A stretch of DNA of 7,286 bases from positions 1-7,286 of the forward strand of contig DEKQ01000061.1 in the NCBI GenBank assembly GCA_002353975.1. Reading direction: 5' to 3'. Positions within the stretch are counted from its first letter, which is position 1, and every line of letters starts with the position of its first letter. The translations under genes and the position numbers were made by a program. Of this stretch, positions 4,803 to 7,286 are shown piece by piece. The DNA comes from Prevotellaceae bacterium UBA2718 (GTDB lineage Bacteria; Bacteroidota; Bacteroidia; Bacteroidales; Bacteroidaceae). The notes below the pieces were generated by a model, which worked only from the letters and a program-made list of their open reading frames with translations, was not told the DNA's origin and did no database searches.

Positions 4803-6491
4803 ATGAAATTAAGTACAAAAGCATTAGAGAAGCCCGATTACATTTTTGAGTCAAGTTGGGAAGTTTGCAACAAGGTGGGCGGCATCTACACCGTTCTCTC
4901 CACGCGTGCCAAGACACTGCAGGAGGCAATGCCCGACCGTATCATTTTCATTGGCCCCGATTGTTGGAAAGAGCAAGACAGTCCGTACTTTATCCCCGAT
5001 GAAACACTGTTTCCTGAATGGCAGAAATGGCTGAAGAAGGCACAGTATGTGCACACCCGCACCGGTCTGAAGGTGAAGGTGGGACGCTGGGATATACCAG
5101 GAAAGCCAGTTGCCATCTTGGTGGATTTTCAGCCTTTCTTCCTCGAGAAGACCCGCATATACACCAATCTCTGGCAGGACTGGCACGTTGATTCCCTGCA
5201 TTCCTACGGCGACTACGACGAGGCGAGCATGTTCTCTTACGCCGCAGGTCTGGTGGTAGAAAGCCTCTATCGTTTCATGAAGCTTAGAGATAAGAAAGTG
5301 ATTTACCACGCCAACGAGTGGATGTGCGGACTGGGTGCCCTCTACATTCGCAAGCATTTCCCTTCCATCGCCACCATATTCACCACTCACGCCACTTCTA
5401 TCGGTCGCTCCATCGCGGGCAACATGAAGCCCCTCTATGAGTATCTGTGGGCCTACAACGGCGACCAGATGGCCGATGAGCTGAATATGCAGTCCAAGCA
5501 CTCCATTGAGAAGCAGACTGCCTGGGGCGTTGATTGCTTTACCACCGTTTCTGACATAACGGCTAAAGAGTGTCAGGAACTTCTTGACAAGCCGGTAGAT
5601 TTTGTATTACCCAACGGTTTTGAGGATGATTTCGTGCCTAAAGGCGCAAAGTTCACTGCCAAGCGCAAATCTGTTCGCAAGACACTTCTGCAGATGGCTA
5701 ATTGCCTGACCGGTTGTGAATTTTCCGATGATACACTCATCATCGGCACCTCCGGACGCTATGAGTTCCGCAACAAGGGTATAGATGTCTTCATAGAATC
5801 CATGAACCGCCTGCGCCATGACGAGCGTCTGAAGAAGCCCGTCCTCGCCCTAATAGAGGTACCTGCATGGGTTGGCGAGCCACGTCTGGACCTGCTGGAG
5901 CGCATGAAGTCTGGCAAGACCTTCGACACACCGCTCGAGAGCCCGATGATAACCCACTGGCTCTACAACATGAACCACGACAACGTGCTCGGAATGATGA
6001 AGAGCAACGACATGTGGAACAGGAAAGAGGACAAGGTGAAGCTGATATTCATACCATGCTACCTGAACGGCAACGACGGCATCCTCAATATGCCATACTA
6101 TGATGCCATCATCGGCAAAGACCTCACCGCCTATCCCTCTTACTACGAGCCGTGGGGCTATACACCGCTTGAGTCGGTGGCCTTCAAGGTTCCATGCATC
6201 ACAACAGACCTCGCCGGATTCGGTCTCTGGGCCAACAGCGAGAAGGGTGGAGCCTACAGCGAGATAACCGACGGAGTGAAGACCATCCATCGCACCGACT
6301 ACAACTACTCTGAGGTGGCAGATGCCATCAAGGACACCATCGTGGAATACAGTCTCCTCACCGATGCACAGGTGAAGAAGGCACGCACCGCAGCCGAGAA
6401 GCTGTCAAAGAAAGCCCTGTGGAGCGAGTTCATCAGATACTATTGGCAGGCCTACGACTTTGCCCTGCGCCGCTGCAACGAGAGAAAATAA
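4803..6491 (+). CDS. Glycogen synthase, GT3 family (eukaryote-like, UDP-glucose type)
   Basis: A 562-residue cytosolic GT-B glycosyltransferase that transfers glucose from a nucleotide sugar to the non-reducing end of alpha-1,4-glucan. GT3 members normally use UDP-glucose, unlike bacterial GlgA (GT5, ADP-glucose). Diagnostic motifs are SSWEVCNKVGGIYTVLS (17-33), HANEWMCGLG with ATIFTTHATSIGR in the N-terminal domain, VLPNGFE, SGRYEFRNKGIDVFIES (from about 317; R319 and K325 sit where family members bind the UDP phosphates) and YPSYYEPWGYTPLES, containing the E-x7-E pair E449/E457. Compared with yeast or animal enzymes (about 700 residues) it lacks phosphorylated tails, has only about 32 residues (351-383) where they have a long helical insertion, and the C-terminal arginine-rich helix is replaced by QVKKARTAAEKLSKKALW (523-540). 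Start: the ATG at 4803 directly precedes the conserved N-terminus; an upstream in-frame TTG at 4749 adds unrelated residues. It lies 37 bases before the phosphorylase gene, so co-transcription is likely. Confidence 0.95.
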   Translation: MKLSTKALEKPDYIFESSWEVCNKVGGIYTVLSTRAKTLQEAMPDRIIFIGPDCWKEQDSPYFIPDETLFPEWQKWLKKAQYVHTRTGLKVKVGRWDIPGKPVAILVDFQPFFLEKTRIYTNLWQDWHVDSLHSYGDYDEASMFSYAAGLVVESLYRFMKLRDKKVIYHANEWMCGLGALYIRKHFPSIATIFTTHATSIGRSIAGNMKPLYEYLWAYNGDQMADELNMQSKHSIEKQTAWGVDCFTTVSDITAKECQELLDKPVDFVLPNGFEDDFVPKGAKFTAKRKSVRKTLLQMANCLTGCEFSDDTLIIGTSGRYEFRNKGIDVFIESMNRLRHDERLKKPVLALIEVPAWVGEPRLDLLERMKSGKTFDTPLESPMITHWLYNMNHDNVLGMMKSNDMWNRKEDKVKLIFIPCYLNGNDGILNMPYYDAIIGKDLTAYPSYYEPWGYTPLESVAFKVPCITTDLAGFGLWANSEKGGAYSEITDGVKTIHRTDYNYSEVADAIKDTIVEYSLLTDAQVKKARTAAEKLSKKALWSEFIRYYWQAYDFALRRCNERK

Positions 6492-6528
6492 CAAAGAATC
6501 ATACATCATCTTATTTATATAAAAACAA

Positions 6529-7286
6529 ATGAAGATTAAAGCAGACTATGCCAACGCTCCTATTTGGAAGGAGTTTAACGTAAGGTCAACACTTCCCAAG
6601 GAACTGGAGTGTCTTGACGAGATTGCCCACAACCTGTGGTGGGTATGGAACTATGATGCACGTGAGATGTTCCGCTCTATCGATGAGCAGGTCTATGAGG
6701 AAGTAGGCCACAACCCCGTGCAACTGTTGGAGAAACTCTCCTACGAGCGCAAGGAAGCGATTGTGAAGGACAAGAAGATTATGGCCTCTGTAAAGGCTGT
6801 TTACAAGCACTTCAAGGACTATATGTCCGTGAAGCCCGACAGCAAGCGCCCTTCAGTAGCCTACTTCTCAATGGAGTTCGGCATACACAATTCGCTGAAG
6901 ATCTATTCCGGCGGTCTCGGTATGCTTGCCGGTGACTATATCAAGGAGGCATCTGACTCTAACGTAGATATGTGCGGCATCGGTTTCCTCTATCGCTTTG
7001 GCTACTTCAAGCAGAGCCTCTCTATGGATGGCCAGCAGATAGCCAACTACGACGCGCAGAACTTCAACTCACTGCCTATCACTAAGACCCTTGACGAGAA
7101 CGGCAATCAGGTTGTCGTTGACGTGCCTTACATGAATTATATGGTACACGCGCTCGTATGGCAGGCTAACGTAGGCCGTGTGAAGCTCTATCTCCTTGAC
7201 ACCGACAACGACATGAACTCTGACTTCGACCGTCCCATCACCCACGCCCTCTATGGCGGCGACTGGGAGAACCGTCTGAAGCAGGA
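6529..7286 (+). CDS. glgP: Alpha-glucan phosphorylase, GT35 family (3' partial)
   Basis: This enzyme phosphorolyses alpha-1,4-glucans such as glycogen or maltodextrin to glucose 1-phosphate with a PLP cofactor. The frame runs from the ATG at 6529 off the right edge; 252 residues are visible of an expected ~850. Residues ~15-100 match the DUF3417 N-terminal domain found in this phosphorylase subfamily, with NLWWVWNYDAREMF from N35 and EEVGHNPVQLL following. The phosphorylase body begins with AYFSMEFGIHNSLKIYSGGLGMLAGDYIKEASD (from A111; SGGLG at 127-131) and GFLYRFGYFKQSLS, all characteristic of the short bacterial/archaeal glucan phosphorylase group rather than the muscle/MalP type. The PLP lysine and phosphate-site residues lie outside the window. 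The start directly precedes the conserved N-terminus and is preceded by an A-rich stretch instead of a Shine-Dalgarno sequence. It follows the glycogen synthase by 37 bases with no terminator between them. Confidence 0.95.
   Translation, partial: MKIKADYANAPIWKEFNVRSTLPKELECLDEIAHNLWWVWNYDAREMFRSIDEQVYEEVGHNPVQLLEKLSYERKEAIVKDKKIMASVKAVYKHFKDYMSVKPDSKRPSVAYFSMEFGIHNSLKIYSGGLGMLAGDYIKEASDSNVDMCGIGFLYRFGYFKQSLSMDGQQIANYDAQNFNSLPITKTLDENGNQVVVDVPYMNYMVHALVWQANVGRVKLYLLDTDNDMNSDFDRPITHALYGGDWENRLKQ

Noticed and set aside
4715..4849. The 44-codon frame as an annotated gene
   Set aside because: There is no homology, no ribosome-binding evidence, and its length is compatible with chance; it is kept only as a low-interest finding.
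4851..5501. Minus-strand open frame (216 codons) opposite the glycogen synthase
   Set aside because: It is antisense to conserved GT3 motifs and has no family resemblance and no promoter box at its 5' end.

Overview
The window looks like a chromosomal segment of a Bacteroidota bacterium, most likely a Prevotella-type member of the Bacteroidales. Supporting signs are: intergenic boxes of the TAnnTTTG type that act as the -7 element in this phylum; start codons without a clear Shine-Dalgarno sequence; a GT3-family (eukaryote-like) glycogen synthase next to a GT35 alpha-glucan phosphorylase; and a MaeB-type malic enzyme fused to a phosphotransacetylase-like domain. All five recognisable protein genes are on the + strand. 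No tRNA, rRNA, insertion sequence, CRISPR array or phage feature was seen.

Layout. (1) Positions 1-1815 hold the 3' four-fifths of maeB; its N-terminus lies outside the window. (2) After 57 bases comes an AraC-family regulator (1873-2733). (3) A 181-base gap holds a probable terminator, a Bacteroidales promoter and a leader hairpin, followed by a FadL/OmpP1-family outer-membrane channel (2915-4306) with a signal peptide and a C-terminal phenylalanine. (4) The 496-base gap 4307-4802 is the richest non-coding part. It holds a strong intrinsic terminator, a consensus-like minus-strand promoter (TTTG-N19-TAGCTTTG) that heads no gene but would transcribe two stacked hairpins (a possible small RNA), several inverted repeats, a 15-base palindrome, and a -7 box for the next operon. 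(5) A glycogen synthase (4803-6491) and an alpha-glucan phosphorylase (6529 to the window end, truncated) form a probable two-gene operon with a 37-base gap.

How the parts relate. The last two genes make one unit of glycogen metabolism: one extends alpha-1,4-glucan and the other removes glucose 1-phosphate from it. MaeB links malate to pyruvate and NADPH. The AraC regulator and the channel are neighbours but separately promoted, and a regulatory link between them is only a guess. The protein-coding content is ordinary for this group. The points most worth a second look are the gene-less minus-strand promoter with its paired hairpins, the palindrome upstream of the glycogen operon, and the synthase's lack of the arginine cluster and helical insertion that serve allosteric control and tetramer assembly in eukaryotic GT3 enzymes.
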